NCBI GenBank assembly: GCA_021777755.1
Contig: JAJYDE010000024.1
Coordinates: 1-54,364, forward strand
DNA from: Deltaproteobacteria bacterium
GTDB lineage: Bacteria; Desulfobacterota; Syntrophobacteria; Syntrophobacterales; Syntrophobacteraceae
Direction: 5' to 3'
Length of the DNA stretch: 54,364 nucleotides
Both the position numbers and the translations under genes were made by a program. The notes under the pieces are model-generated. The model did no database searches. It was not told the DNA's origin and worked only from the letters and a program-made list of their open reading frames with translations. Positions 8,831-18,296 of the stretch are shown in pieces (the stretch's first letter is position 1; each line of letters opens with the position of its first letter).

Positions 8831-9523
8831 TTGGGCGGCATAAATATCAATTCGGACAAGGTAAAGTCAATCCTGAAAATACTCGATCAACTCTATCCCG
8901 ATCCAAAATGCTCGCTCGACTTCGACACCCCATTCCAGCTGATGGTGGCCACCATCCTTTCGGCCCAGTGCACCGACGAGCGGGTAAACATCGTAACGCC
9001 TCCCCTGTTCCTCAAGTATCCATCGGCCAAAGCCATTGCCGAAGCCCCTCTGGAAGAACTGGAACAGGATATCAGATCGACCGGCTTTTATCATAACAAG
9101 GCGCTGGCGATCAAAAAAAGCAGCACGCTCCTTGTCGAGCGGTTCGGCGGCAAGATGCCGCGGGATATGGAGTCGCTTGTCGCACTTCCGGGCATCGGGC
9201 GAAAGACGGCCAACGTGATCCTGGGCAACGCTTTTGGAATCCCCGGCATAGCGGTCGATACGCACGTTTCGCGGGTATCGACCCGGCTGGGTTTAACGCG
9301 GGCAAAAGACCCGGACAAAATCGAGCAGGACCTCAACGCTATTTTAGAAAAGACCAGGTGGGTAAAATTTTCACACCAGTTGATTCAACACGGCAGAAAA
9401 GTTTGCACGGCTAAAAAACCGCGCTGTTCCATCTGCCCGCTACAACCTCACTGCGACTACGGAAACGATCCGGCCACGACTAAAATCCAGGCGGAGCCAC
9501 CCGGAAATCCGCTCAGGCGATAA
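8831..9523 (+). CDS. nth: Endonuclease III, DNA glycosylase/AP lyase
   Basis: Base-excision repair enzyme removing oxidised pyrimidines and cleaving abasic sites. The 230-residue protein has the helix-hairpin-helix LPGIGRKTANVIL with catalytic lysine (K125), the catalytic aspartate in AVDTHVSR (D143), and the C-terminal 4Fe-4S loop CTAKKPRCSICPLQPHC with spacing C-x6-C-x2-C-x5-C. I place the start at TTG 8831, preceded by AGGAG six bases upstream; an upstream TTG at 8798 has no such site. Its 3' end overlaps that of the convergent PP-loop gene by 11 bp. Confidence 0.95.
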   Translation: MGGININSDKVKSILKILDQLYPDPKCSLDFDTPFQLMVATILSAQCTDERVNIVTPPLFLKYPSAKAIAEAPLEELEQDIRSTGFYHNKALAIKKSSTLLVERFGGKMPRDMESLVALPGIGRKTANVILGNAFGIPGIAVDTHVSRVSTRLGLTRAKDPDKIEQDLNAILEKTRWVKFSHQLIQHGRKVCTAKKPRCSICPLQPHCDYGNDPATTKIQAEPPGNPLRR

Positions 9524-10499
9524 GCAGGCCCCTGAAAAATTCCTTGGGTCTTGAGACGGCGCGGACATCTCCGGCCGCCGCGCCCTCCCGCCACTCCATC
9601 CGGACCTCTTTTCCTTCAGGTGCGTCGCCGTAGGAAACCGCGATCGAGGCGGCCTCCTCCAGATCGATCGGTCCGGCCGGGGGCAGTATGACACACGTCG
9701 GGCCGCGATGCTCCCGGGCTTTCAAAACAATATCCCGCGCACCCGCCAGGCTTTCCAGCTTGAGATTTTCGCTCTCATTTCGCCCGACCATGCAGAGGGT
9801 TTTGTTTCGAAGAAAAAAGGCGCGACCCCATTTGATCATCTCGACCTCGTGAACGCTCGCCCCGGGATCAATTTCGAGCAGCTTGCGAAGCCTGTTGGCA
9901 AAACTTTCGTTTGTCAGTATGCAACCGCCCCCCGGCTGGGGGTATCCCTTGAGGCCGTATTTTTGGGCAAGCTCCCTTTGGGGTCTTCGCGAACGGCCCT
10001 GGATGGCGAGCAGCTGGTTTCTATCAATCAGGCCTTCTTCCTCGACAATGGTGGGGGGAAGAAGTTTGGCGCTTAGCGGCCTCAGAATGCGCCCGAGAAG
10101 GCCGGAGAGTTTTTCAACGCTTCTTAGCGAGTCCCGTCGCTGACTCATGGGACGCTGGCTGAGCACCTCGCCCGTGAAGAGGAAATCGGCCCCCTCGGCT
10201 TGAAGAATTTTTGCCGCCTCCCTTAGCATCAGCCCGTGACAGTCGATACAGGGATTGAGCCGACTACCGTAACCGTACCGGGGGTTTTTGAGCATTTCGA
10301 GGTGAACCGCGGAAATATCGACGGGACGCATTTCTATTTCGGCCATTCGACCCGCGGCCATGCCTTCGGAAGGTCCGAAAAAAGGCGTTACAAAAGTGAG
10401 CCCCAGCAGGTCGATCTGCTGGTCCTGGAGCACTTTTACAGCCAGTATGGAGTCGAGGCCCCCCGAAAGGAGTCCGATGCCCTTTGCTTTACGGGCCAT
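9513..10499 (-). CDS. PP-loop ATPase, tRNA thiolation-like (ThiI/MnmA-related)
   Basis: Probably an adenylating sulfur-transfer enzyme acting on tRNA. The N-terminus has the PP-loop LLSGGLDSILAVKVL (about residues 10-24). A CxxC motif follows in RLNPCIDCHGLML, with an R-x-G-like element GEVLSQRPMSQRRDSLR, and a third conserved-looking cysteine in PQPGGGCILT, an arrangement reminiscent of thiolases that hold a Fe-S cluster on three cysteines. The C-terminal third (RNESENLKLESLAGARDIVLKAREHRGP) resembles the extra domain of deltaproteobacterial proteins often labelled 2-thiouridylase-like. It is 328 residues, shorter than MnmA plus tail or full ThiI, and lacks a visible THUMP domain. The exact modified base is unknown. 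Confidence 0.75.
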   Translation of the reverse strand: MARKAKGIGLLSGGLDSILAVKVLQDQQIDLLGLTFVTPFFGPSEGMAAGRMAEIEMRPVDISAVHLEMLKNPRYGYGSRLNPCIDCHGLMLREAAKILQAEGADFLFTGEVLSQRPMSQRRDSLRSVEKLSGLLGRILRPLSAKLLPPTIVEEEGLIDRNQLLAIQGRSRRPQRELAQKYGLKGYPQPGGGCILTNESFANRLRKLLEIDPGASVHEVEMIKWGRAFFLRNKTLCMVGRNESENLKLESLAGARDIVLKAREHRGPTCVILPPAGPIDLEEAASIAVSYGDAPEGKEVRMEWREGAAAGDVRAVSRPKEFFRGLLIA

Positions 10500-10526
10500 T
10501 TAGTCCGCCTTCCGAATTCAGGGGCA

Positions 10527-11696
10527 CTAGCCGGCGGTCTTCGCCCGAGCAACCGTGGGCAGCATATTCTGCGGCTCTCCCAGCACAAAGTCGCCGCTTT
10601 CGATCCATCCTTTGAGGATTGTGGCGATTTCTTTTGCCCGAACGTAGCTCGAAAGCGGTACGGTCGGGATCTCCCGACCCTCGACACCGATGGAACCCGA
10701 CCTCAGTTGAGCGTAGTTGACTTCGCAGATCGGTTCCTGGCGAGTAAAACTATAGTCTTTCACCTGTGTCACGATATCTTCGTCGGCTACGGAGGTAAAA
10801 AAGGCCATCTCCTCATCCAGGATGGGAATCGGGATTCCCACTCCCACCATGAGAGAGCAGCCGTATCCCAGAATACTTGCCCCCAGGAGCCACCGGGGGT
10901 TCATTTCCTTGAGGTCGCCCATCAGCATGAGCGTTCCAGCCGGAGAGCGGGGCGTGCCGTTTGGAAGCCGGGCGATTTCGGGTTTGTGCTGGCTTCCGTT
11001 CCACGTTATGAATCCTTGGGCGCCCCCGAGAAAAATACGGGTGCCAAGGCCAAGCGTCCTGTAATAGGGATCGTTTAGCAAGGGGCTGAGCTGGCCGGCC
11101 GAACAGTAGTTGGCGTTTCCAAGATTTGGCTTAAGCGCCCCCATGTAGGTGTAGATTATTTTCTTTGAGACGTTCACCGCGCAATTATAGTTTTGATAGG
11201 CGTTTCTTGGGTTGCAAAGCACGGCGTAGGGCAAATCTTTAAGAGTGACCTGTTTGTCCACCGCACGGTTGGGGTAGCAATCGGTCCCGTAGCTTTCAGC
11301 GCGCAGATGCACCACCTTGCCGCTCACCAGGTCCTCGATGACATGCCCGCCCCCATATTCGAATGTGCCGGGGTGAACCTTGTTGAGCGGATCGTCCGCG
11401 ACCGGTTCGGTCGCGCCGATGTAAAGATCGACGGCCGCAAGCCCCCCGTAAGCCGGAACATTATTGAGCCAGACCTTCGAAGCCTTGATGGGAGGATTGG
11501 TATGGCCGAAATTTATGAAGGCCCCCGAGGAGCACATGGGAGCAAATGTCCCCGTGGTGACCACATCGACCTCCTTTGCGGCCGCGGCGGTCCCCTTCTT
11601 CCTCACTATGCCAACCATATCTTCGGCGGTAACGACAACAGCGCTGCCGTTTCGAATTTTCTCGTTTATCTCCGCAAAGGATTTGCTCGTTCCCAT
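10527..11696 (-). CDS. DUF39 homocysteine-biosynthesis (HcyBio) protein
   Basis: Family known from methanogens (MA1821 type) and anaerobes to be needed for making homocysteine from aspartate semialdehyde and a sulfide source. The 389-residue protein matches throughout: KSFAEINEKIRNGSAVVVTAEDM, the cysteine region TTGTFAPMCSSGAFINFGH, GGGHVIEDLVSGK, ESYGTDCYPNR, GANYCSAGQLSPL-like segment, FLGGAQGFITWNGSQH. In many genomes it is adjacent to or fused with a NIL/ferredoxin-domain partner (MA1822 type); no such gene lies next to it here, so the partner would have to be elsewhere. It is 27 bp downstream of the PP-loop gene start on the same strand orientation. Confidence 0.88.
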   Translation of the reverse strand: MGTSKSFAEINEKIRNGSAVVVTAEDMVGIVRKKGTAAAAKEVDVVTTGTFAPMCSSGAFINFGHTNPPIKASKVWLNNVPAYGGLAAVDLYIGATEPVADDPLNKVHPGTFEYGGGHVIEDLVSGKVVHLRAESYGTDCYPNRAVDKQVTLKDLPYAVLCNPRNAYQNYNCAVNVSKKIIYTYMGALKPNLGNANYCSAGQLSPLLNDPYYRTLGLGTRIFLGGAQGFITWNGSQHKPEIARLPNGTPRSPAGTLMLMGDLKEMNPRWLLGASILGYGCSLMVGVGIPIPILDEEMAFFTSVADEDIVTQVKDYSFTRQEPICEVNYAQLRSGSIGVEGREIPTVPLSSYVRAKEIATILKGWIESGDFVLGEPQNMLPTVARAKTAG

Positions 11697-11915
11697 TTTC
11701 CGCTCCCGTCATCGATCGGCGCCAAAGGGGCCGGTAAGGAATTTTCCAGTCATGATAACCCCGTGCGAAGGCGATGGCAACAAACTTGAGAGCACAAACT
11801 CGAGGGCCAATTTATGGCGAACAAGGCATATTGAACAGAGAAGAACCGGGAAGACCGATCGGGGCGGGGGGCGGCGGCCCTTGCCGGACCACCCCCCGAT
11901 TGTAATTCCACAGCG

Positions 11916-12326
11916 TTACTTCGCGGACTGAGGCGACTCTTTGAGGCTTTTCGCCGGCTTTGCCTCCTTCTTAAGGTGCAAACGCTTTTTGCCGTGCTTC
12001 AGCTGCTTTTTCAAAGACTTTTTCGCCCTGACCTTCTTCACGTGGTGTTTGCCCGAAATGGCCGCCTTTTCATGCGCAACGGTCTTCTCCGATTTCAGGG
12101 GTTTTACGGTCTTCGCCTCCGCGGCACTCGGGCCTTCGGGCACCGTCTTTTCGGCCTGGACCCGGGGTGCGGGCGTCGTTACCGGGGCCGGAGCTTTCAC
12201 CTCCGTTTTCGCCTTACCCATATCCGAAGGCGCAGCCGGGTTGGTCGATGTCTGCGCAAAGGCGGGACCACATGCAAAAGCCATCGAAATCATGCCTACA
12301 CCAAGAATTGACGCCAGTTTTTTCAT
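11916..12326 (-). CDS. Secreted lysine/alanine/proline-rich protein
   Basis: A 136-residue protein with a clear Sec signal peptide (MKKLASILGVGMISMAFA, cleavage probably after PAFA), followed by an Ala/Pro/Thr-rich linker and a strongly basic tail of Lys-rich segments (KKVRAKKSLKKQLKHGKKRL). It is low-complexity and no domain is recognisable. Such exported basic proteins could bind anionic polymer or nucleic acid at the cell surface, but that is speculation. It stands alone between DUF39 and ppdK, all leftward, with a GC-rich inverted repeat around 11858-11900 that may terminate it. Confidence 0.75.
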   Translation of the reverse strand: MKKLASILGVGMISMAFACGPAFAQTSTNPAAPSDMGKAKTEVKAPAPVTTPAPRVQAEKTVPEGPSAAEAKTVKPLKSEKTVAHEKAAISGKHHVKKVRAKKSLKKQLKHGKKRLHLKKEAKPAKSLKESPQSAK

Positions 12327-12720
12327 CGTGTTCTCCCTGAAATTTTGTCTAATGTCCGTCTTTTTTCCAAGTTCAAACTATCCAGCGACTCAACTCTATC
12401 GCAACTCGCATGCCAGCGACGGAAAGCTCTTTAAATAATCGCTATGATCCTGATATTGCGGCTAAAAAAACTGTGACCGACAATGGTGCGGGCTTTATCC
12501 GAGAATGGATGGGATGAAAGTTACCAAAATTTTCCCACGCGGAGAGAAAAATGCAAAAAAAGTGTCAGGACGGCCTGGAACCGACGCGCCGGTCAGCGTC
12601 CCATCGGCGCCCGGAGGGGCGGGAAGAAAAAAGGCCCCGTTTTGCGGGGTATACAAAAAAGGAACCGGGCAGCGAAGAGTGCTCCACTACCCGGCTTCCA
12701 AACATCATTTAAGTTCGACC
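12327..12720. other. Gene-free stretch between ppdK and the lysine-rich gene
   Basis: Contains the ppdK terminator at 12626-12649 and presumably the promoter of the lysine-rich secreted protein close to 12330-12450. No coding region recognised on either strand. Confidence 0.5.
12626..12649 (-). terminator. Rho-independent terminator of ppdK
   Basis: Minus strand reads CCCCG, loop CAAAA, CGGGG (12635-12649), then CC and a run of Ts (12626-12632). It lies about 70 bp after the ppdK stop codon. Confidence 0.8.
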
Positions 12721-15501
12721 TCAGGAGGACGCACCGGCCTTTTTAACCGAATTATTCACACTCCGGTTGCCCTTGAGTTCCTTTAATGCCGCCTGGGCCG
12801 CGGCAAGCCTTGCGATCGGCACCCGAAAGGGCGAACAGCTGACATAATTGAGGCCCAGATGGTGGCAAATCCCTATGGATTTGGGGTCGCCACCATGTTC
12901 TCCACAGATGCCGACTTCGAGATCAGGACGCGTTTTTCTGCCCTTCTCGACCGCCTGCCGCATGATTTCGGCCACTCCATCCTCGTCGATGCTGACAAAG
13001 GGGTTTTCGGGCAAAATCCCGTCTCGAATATAGTCGATCAGAAATCCCTTTTCCGCGTCATCCCTGCTTATTCCGAAGACCATCTGGGTAAGATCGTTTG
13101 TGCCAAAGGAGAAAAACTCCGCATACTCGGCCATTTGGTTCGCGGTAAGGGCCGCGCGCGGGATCTCGATCATGGTGCCGAACTTGTAATCGACATTCCG
13201 GGACTGTTCATCCATGACCTTCTTTGCCACCGCTTCGAGCGTGGACCGTTGCATCCTCAGTTCGTTCACGTGGCCGGTAAGGGGGATCATGATCTCCGGG
13301 TGGACCTCTATGCCCCGGGAGGCGCACTGGCAAGCGGCCTCAAAGATGGCTCTCACTTGCATTTGAGTAAGTTCCGGCATCTTGAGCCCCAGGCGCACGC
13401 CGCGAAGCCCCAGCATGGGATTGGCCTCATGGAGGGCTTCCACCGATTTCAGGACGCGCTGATGCTCTTCGATCATGCTTAGCAGTTCATTGATTTCGTG
13501 CAAGTCCCTGGCATGCTGAAGCTTTATCTTGCAGTCCGCAAGCTGGGCGGCAAGCGTTTCGGCACTGGGCAGAAATTCATGGAGCGGCGGGTCGATAAGG
13601 CGAATTATGACCGGCAGCCCGTCCATTTCCCTGAAAAGCCCCGCAAAATCTTCGCGCTGGTAGGGCAACAGAGCATCCAGGGCTTCTCGGCTCTCCACGG
13701 GGTCCTTTGTCATGATGAGCTTTTGAACCAGGGGAAGCCGTTCGGTTTGGAAAAACATGTGCTCCGTGCGGCAAAGGCCTATGCCTCTTGCGCCGAATTC
13801 ACGGGCCCGTTTGGCGTCGTGAGGATAATCGGCGTTGGTCCACACCTGAAGCCTGGAATGTTCGTCGGCCCATTCGAGCAGCTTGATCAGGGACGGATCG
13901 GATATATCGGGTATCATGGTTTCGAGCTGTCCCAGAAAAACCTCGCCCGTTGAGCCGTCAATGGAAATCCAGTCCCCTTCATTTACCACCTGGCCGCCCA
14001 CGGTCATCATGCGGCGACCGACATTGATATCGAGAGTTGCAACACCCACCACGGCGGGTTTGCCAAACTGGCGGGCCACAAGGGCCGCGTGGCTTGTACG
14101 CCCGCCCCGGCTGGTGAGAATGCCTTCGGCTGCCAGCATCCCGTGGACATCATCGGGCTTGGTCTCCGGCCGCACCATGATCACCTTCTTGCCCTCTTTT
14201 TTGGCCCAGGATTCGGCGAGGTCGGCGGTAAAGGCCACCATCCCCACAGCGGCCCCGGGGGAGACGTTCAAACCGCTTGCCAAAAATTTCCCCTCGGATT
14301 TGGCGGCCTGTTTGGACGATATGTTGAACTGCGGGTGCAGGAAAAAATCCACCTGATCGGTTGTGACCCGCTTTTCGACGGCTTCCTGGCGGCTGATGAG
14401 CCCCTCCTGCGCCATATCGACCGCGATACGTACGGCCGCCTCGGCCGAACGTTTGGCATCCCGGGTCTGAAGCATCCACAAAACGCCCTTCTCCACGGTG
14501 AATTCAATGTCCTGGACGTTGCTGTAGTGCTGTTCGAGCTTGTTTGCGATTCCCAGCAACTGCTTCCACGCCTCGGGAAGCGAATCGGCCATTTGTTCGA
14601 TCGGAAGGGTGGCGCGAATGCCCGCGACCACGTCTTCACCCTGGGCGTTGATCAGGAAGTCCCCCTCGATCTTCTTGTCACCGTTTGTGACATTGCGGGT
14701 GGTGGCCACCCCCGTGGCACTGGTCTGGCCCATGTTCCCGAATACCATGGTCACAATGTTGACCGCGGTGCCAAGATCATGGGCAATCTTGGCCGCATTG
14801 CGATAATCGATGGCCCGCTTTCCATTCCAGGACTTGAAGACCGCCTCGGTAGCCAGACGAAGCTGTTCTACGGGATCAACCGGGAAAGCCACATGGCTGT
14901 GATGCTGGAATATCGCCTTGAAACGCTCGCAAACAGCTTTCCAGTCCTCGGCCGAAAACTCCGTGTCGCTTTTGACCCCGCGAGCCTTCACAAACTCCTC
15001 TATCACTTCCTCGAAGGGCTCGTCGGGAACTTCCATCACCACCGAACCAAACATCTGTATCAGACGGCGGTAGGAGTCATAGACAAAGCGAGGGTCTCCG
15101 GTAGCCTCGATCATGCCTTTTACCGTATCATCGTTGAGCCCGATATTCAGCACCGTGTCCATCATGCCCGGCATGGAAAACTTGGCGCCCGAACGGCATG
15201 AAACCAGCAAAGGTCTTTTGGCGTCTCCGAACTTCTTTCCGGTCTTTTTCTCCACTTCGCAAAGCGCGGCCAGCTCCTGCTCCCACATCGCGTCAGGAAA
15301 ACTCATCCCTTCAGCCAGATAGGAGTTGCAGGCTTCGGTAGTTACGGTGAAACCGGGCGGGACCGGCAAGCCTAGCCTGGTCATCTCGGCCAGATTCGCG
15401 CCCTTGCCCCCCAAAAGCCCCTTTACATCCTCCCAGTCACTACCGACATAAGACGCCGCCTGATCGAGTTCGCCGAACAAATAGACCCATTTTTTCGCCA
15501 T
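12721..15501 (-). CDS. ppdK: Pyruvate, phosphate dikinase
   Basis: Interconverts pyruvate, ATP and phosphate with phosphoenolpyruvate, AMP and pyrophosphate, serving gluconeogenesis or PPi-linked glycolysis in many anaerobes. The 926-residue length is typical. Domain order: ATP-grasp N-terminal part with GGKGANLAEM (residues 31-40) and the phosphate-loop region SCRSGAKFSMPGMMDTVLN; swivelling phosphohistidine domain with catalytic His471 in GGRTSHAALVARQFGKPAV; C-terminal PEP/pyruvate TIM barrel with GIGLCRTEHMF and the cysteine loop VGICGEHGGDP. The ATG start (15501) has GGAG upstream. It is monocistronic with its own terminator and diverges from maeB across about 400 bp; the pair suggests a shared pyruvate/C4 node. 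Confidence 0.97.
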   Translation of the reverse strand: MAKKWVYLFGELDQAASYVGSDWEDVKGLLGGKGANLAEMTRLGLPVPPGFTVTTEACNSYLAEGMSFPDAMWEQELAALCEVEKKTGKKFGDAKRPLLVSCRSGAKFSMPGMMDTVLNIGLNDDTVKGMIEATGDPRFVYDSYRRLIQMFGSVVMEVPDEPFEEVIEEFVKARGVKSDTEFSAEDWKAVCERFKAIFQHHSHVAFPVDPVEQLRLATEAVFKSWNGKRAIDYRNAAKIAHDLGTAVNIVTMVFGNMGQTSATGVATTRNVTNGDKKIEGDFLINAQGEDVVAGIRATLPIEQMADSLPEAWKQLLGIANKLEQHYSNVQDIEFTVEKGVLWMLQTRDAKRSAEAAVRIAVDMAQEGLISRQEAVEKRVTTDQVDFFLHPQFNISSKQAAKSEGKFLASGLNVSPGAAVGMVAFTADLAESWAKKEGKKVIMVRPETKPDDVHGMLAAEGILTSRGGRTSHAALVARQFGKPAVVGVATLDINVGRRMMTVGGQVVNEGDWISIDGSTGEVFLGQLETMIPDISDPSLIKLLEWADEHSRLQVWTNADYPHDAKRAREFGARGIGLCRTEHMFFQTERLPLVQKLIMTKDPVESREALDALLPYQREDFAGLFREMDGLPVIIRLIDPPLHEFLPSAETLAAQLADCKIKLQHARDLHEINELLSMIEEHQRVLKSVEALHEANPMLGLRGVRLGLKMPELTQMQVRAIFEAACQCASRGIEVHPEIMIPLTGHVNELRMQRSTLEAVAKKVMDEQSRNVDYKFGTMIEIPRAALTANQMAEYAEFFSFGTNDLTQMVFGISRDDAEKGFLIDYIRDGILPENPFVSIDEDGVAEIMRQAVEKGRKTRPDLEVGICGEHGGDPKSIGICHHLGLNYVSCSPFRVPIARLAAAQAALKELKGNRSVNNSVKKAGASS

Positions 15502-15907
15502 AACCAGTGCTCCATCGCAAATTTGGTATTAATGGAAATTTAAAGCCTAGCCGAAATACCAGAGTGAGTTAAAATGAAAAAAACTGCCCGGATATTGCGT
15601 GCCATGGACGGCATCTTAGCCCTTTGAGGTCCAAAGGCGGCGAGCGCATAAAGGCATTGAGGGCAGAGCAAATACACCGGCCCAATTATGTTGATAATTC
15701 GAGCCTCTGTCAATATTCTCCTAACCACGCGCCAAAATTCTCTTGATTCCGGGGGCACAATAGCTGCAAAATAGCTATATTCGGAGGGACCGGCCTATGG
15801 CAGGCGGCACGCCTTGATTATATTGTGAAAAATGTCACCACGGCGACTCTCCATTCTCGTTCCTTTCCAACTGCGGCTGGCCAAGCCCCACAAACGAGGA
15901 GCACCCG
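15502..15907. other. Divergent promoter region between ppdK and maeB
   Basis: About 400 bp without a credible gene. A 72-codon minus-strand frame at 15540-15758 lacks any recognisable feature and is not annotated. The stretch must hold the promoters of the divergent ppdK and maeB genes; I see AT-rich candidates near 15810 but no strong consensus pair. Confidence 0.45.
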
Positions 15908-18193
15908 ATGGTTCATAAAAACGATGCCTTGAAATATCACAGTGAAGGGCGCGCGGGCAAAATCGAGGTAAAACCCATAAAGCCGTGCTTTACGCAGCGT
16001 GATCTCTCGATGGCCTATACGCCGGGGGTGGCCGAACCATGCCGGGAGATCGAAGGCTCACCCGAAAGGGTCTTCGATTATACCATCAGAGGGAACCTGG
16101 TGGCGGTTATAACCAACGGCACCGCCGTTCTCGGGCTGGGAGACATCGGACCTCTGGCGGCAAAACCGGTAATGGAAGGCAAGGCGGTCCTTTTCAAAAG
16201 ATTTGCCGACATAGACGTGTTCGATATCGAGTTGAACACCAAGGACCCCGATGAGATCATCAAGGCGGTGCAGCTTCTCGAGCCGACCTTCGGGGGTATA
16301 AACCTCGAAGACATAAAGGCGCCCGAATGCTTCTACATCGAAGAGCGTCTGCGGGAAACGATGAATATACCGGTCTTTCATGACGACCAGCACGGCACGG
16401 CGATCATTTCCTCGGCCGCCCTTATGAACGCGGTGGAGTTGCAGGGGAAGAAAATCGATGAGGTAAAGGTGGTGATTTCGGGGGCCGGTGCCGCCGGCAT
16501 TGCATGCGCCAGCCTCTATGTCCGCATTGGAGTAAAAAGAGAAAACATATTCATCGTGGACTCCAAAGGCCTCATCTACCAGGGCCGCAAGGAAGGAATG
16601 AACCCCTACAAGGCGCGGTTTGCAAATGGCGAAAAACCGATGAGCCTCTCGGATTTGATGAAAGGGGCCGATGTGTTCGCCGGCGTATCGGCGGCGGGTT
16701 TGATTTCAAAAGAAATGGTAAAGAGTATGGCCGATCGGCCCATCATTTTCGCCCTGGCCAATCCGGACCCCGAAATCAACTACCCCGAGGCAAAGAGCGT
16801 TCGCAGCGACCTGATCATGGCCACCGGACGCTCCGACTTCCCCAACCAGGTAAACAACGTTTTGGGTTTTCCCTACATCTTCCGGGGGGCCTTGGACGTA
16901 AGAGCGGTGGCGATAAACGAGGAGATGAAGATCGGGGCGGTTAAAGCCCTGGCCAACCTGGCCAAAGAAGACGTCCCGGATTCTGTTTTGAGGGCCTACG
17001 GGGCCGAAAGGCTGGAATACGGCCCCAATTACATCATCCCCAAGCCCTTCGACCCTCGCGTGCTGATCCACGAAGGAATCGCCGTGGCCAAAGCGGCGGT
17101 GGCAACCGGAGTGGCCAGGGCGCCGATAAGCGACTGGGACGAGTACCGCGACCGTCTGGAGAGCCGGCTGGGGCGCGCCCAGGAGATCATGCGGCATATC
17201 ATTCACAAGGCCAAAACCGACCCCAAGCGGATAGTGTTCCTCGAAGGGGCAGATCCAAAGATCCTTAGAGCCGGCCAGATTCTTTTGGACGAGGGGATAG
17301 CCAAACCCATACTGCTGGGCAACAAAGACGAGATCCGGAGCAAGGCGCAGGAACTGCACCTGGAGATCGAGGCGGCGCAGATCGTCGATCCCAAAGATTC
17401 GGACCTGATCGACAAGTACGCCGAAGATCTGTTCAGATCGCGATGCAGAAAAGGCATGACACTCGATAAGGCAAAAAAGCTCATCACCACGAGCAACAAT
17501 TATTTCGGCTCCATGATGGTAAAACTTTGTGATGCCGACGGCCTGGTGGGAGGAGTCAACAAGGACTATCCGGACACCATCCGGCCGGCCCTTCACACAC
17601 TTCCCCTGGAGAAGGGGACCTCGGTCATAGCCGGGGTCTACATGATGGTTTTCCAAAAGGAACTGATGTTTTTCGCCGACACGACCGTCAATATCGACCC
17701 TTCGGCCGAGCAACTGGCCGAAATTGCCATCTGCACGGCCGACACCGTAAAACAACTCGATATCGAGCCTCGGGTGGCAATGCTCACCTTCAGCAACTTC
17801 GGCAGCACCCGTCATCCCCGCACGGAAAAGGTGGCCGAGGCCACCCGGATCGTAAAGCAACGCCGTCCCGACATCACGATAGACGGTGAGATGCAGGCCG
17901 ATACGGCCGTAATGCCCGAGATTCTAAATGAGGTCTACGATTTCAATACCTTGCGAAAACAGGCCAATGTCCTGATCTTTCCCTCGCTCGAGGCCGGAAA
18001 TATCGCCTACAAACTCATGGCCCGACTGGGGGGCGCAAAGGCGATCGGACCAATTCTCATGGGCACCAGCGAAGCCATCCACGTAATCGAGCGCCACTCC
18101 ACGGTGGAAGACATCGTCAACACCACCGCCCTTGCGGTCGTCGACGCCCAGGATCACAAAAAATGCGTTTTGCCCGAGAGCAACCGGGCATAG
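15908..18193 (+). CDS. maeB: Malic enzyme with C-terminal phosphotransacetylase domain
   Basis: Oxidative decarboxylation of malate to pyruvate with NAD(P)+. The 761-residue protein has the malic N domain ([15 protein letters not shown], then the fingerprint [14 protein letters not shown]), the NAD-binding Rossmann domain ([14 protein letters not shown], about residues 190-205), and a phosphate-acetyltransferase-like domain from about residue 430 to the end ([15 protein letters not shown], later [18 protein letters not shown] and [11 protein letters not shown]). In studied enterobacterial MaeB the PTA-like part is regulatory and senses acetyl-CoA, not catalytic. ATG 15908 follows GAGGAG. It faces the divergent ppdK; together they connect C4 acids and PEP. 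Confidence 0.96.
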   Translation: MVHKNDALKYHSEGRAGKIEVKPIKPCFTQRDLSMAYTPGVAEPCREIEGSPERVFDYTIRGNLVAVITNGTAVLGLGDIGPLAAKPVMEGKAVLFKRFADIDVFDIELNTKDPDEIIKAVQLLEPTFGGINLEDIKAPECFYIEERLRETMNIPVFHDDQHGTAIISSAALMNAVELQGKKIDEVKVVISGAGAAGIACASLYVRIGVKRENIFIVDSKGLIYQGRKEGMNPYKARFANGEKPMSLSDLMKGADVFAGVSAAGLISKEMVKSMADRPIIFALANPDPEINYPEAKSVRSDLIMATGRSDFPNQVNNVLGFPYIFRGALDVRAVAINEEMKIGAVKALANLAKEDVPDSVLRAYGAERLEYGPNYIIPKPFDPRVLIHEGIAVAKAAVATGVARAPISDWDEYRDRLESRLGRAQEIMRHIIHKAKTDPKRIVFLEGADPKILRAGQILLDEGIAKPILLGNKDEIRSKAQELHLEIEAAQIVDPKDSDLIDKYAEDLFRSRCRKGMTLDKAKKLITTSNNYFGSMMVKLCDADGLVGGVNKDYPDTIRPALHTLPLEKGTSVIAGVYMMVFQKELMFFADTTVNIDPSAEQLAEIAICTADTVKQLDIEPRVAMLTFSNFGSTRHPRTEKVAEATRIVKQRRPDITIDGEMQADTAVMPEILNEVYDFNTLRKQANVLIFPSLEAGNIAYKLMARLGGAKAIGPILMGTSEAIHVIERHSTVEDIVNTTALAVVDAQDHKKCVLPESNRA

Positions 18194-18211
18194 GACGCAA
18201 AAAGAGCGGGG

Positions 18212-18232
18212 GGAGAAGCGAGCCGCTTCTCC
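18212..18232. terminator. Inverted repeat after maeB, probable terminator
   Basis: GGAGAAGCG and CGCTTCTCC form a perfect 9-bp stem around an AGC loop, 18 bp after the maeB stop and between the convergent maeB and nagZ genes. There is no T run on either strand, so intrinsic termination is uncertain. Confidence 0.45.
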
Positions 18233-18296
18233 TCCGGCCCTCCGCCGGGCTGAAAAACACCGCATGTCTCCGCTTGCAAAACCATACTTCTCCGGA

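Noticed and set aside
12859-15201. Long plus-strand frames opposite ppdK
   Set aside because: Antisense shadows of a clear housekeeping gene in GC-rich DNA; no recognisable domains.
15540-15758. 72-codon frame between ppdK and maeB
   Set aside because: No ribosome-binding site, odd composition, lies in a divergent promoter region.
16706-17860. 384-codon frame opposite maeB
   Set aside because: Antisense shadow; the forward frame has all malic enzyme and PTA motifs.
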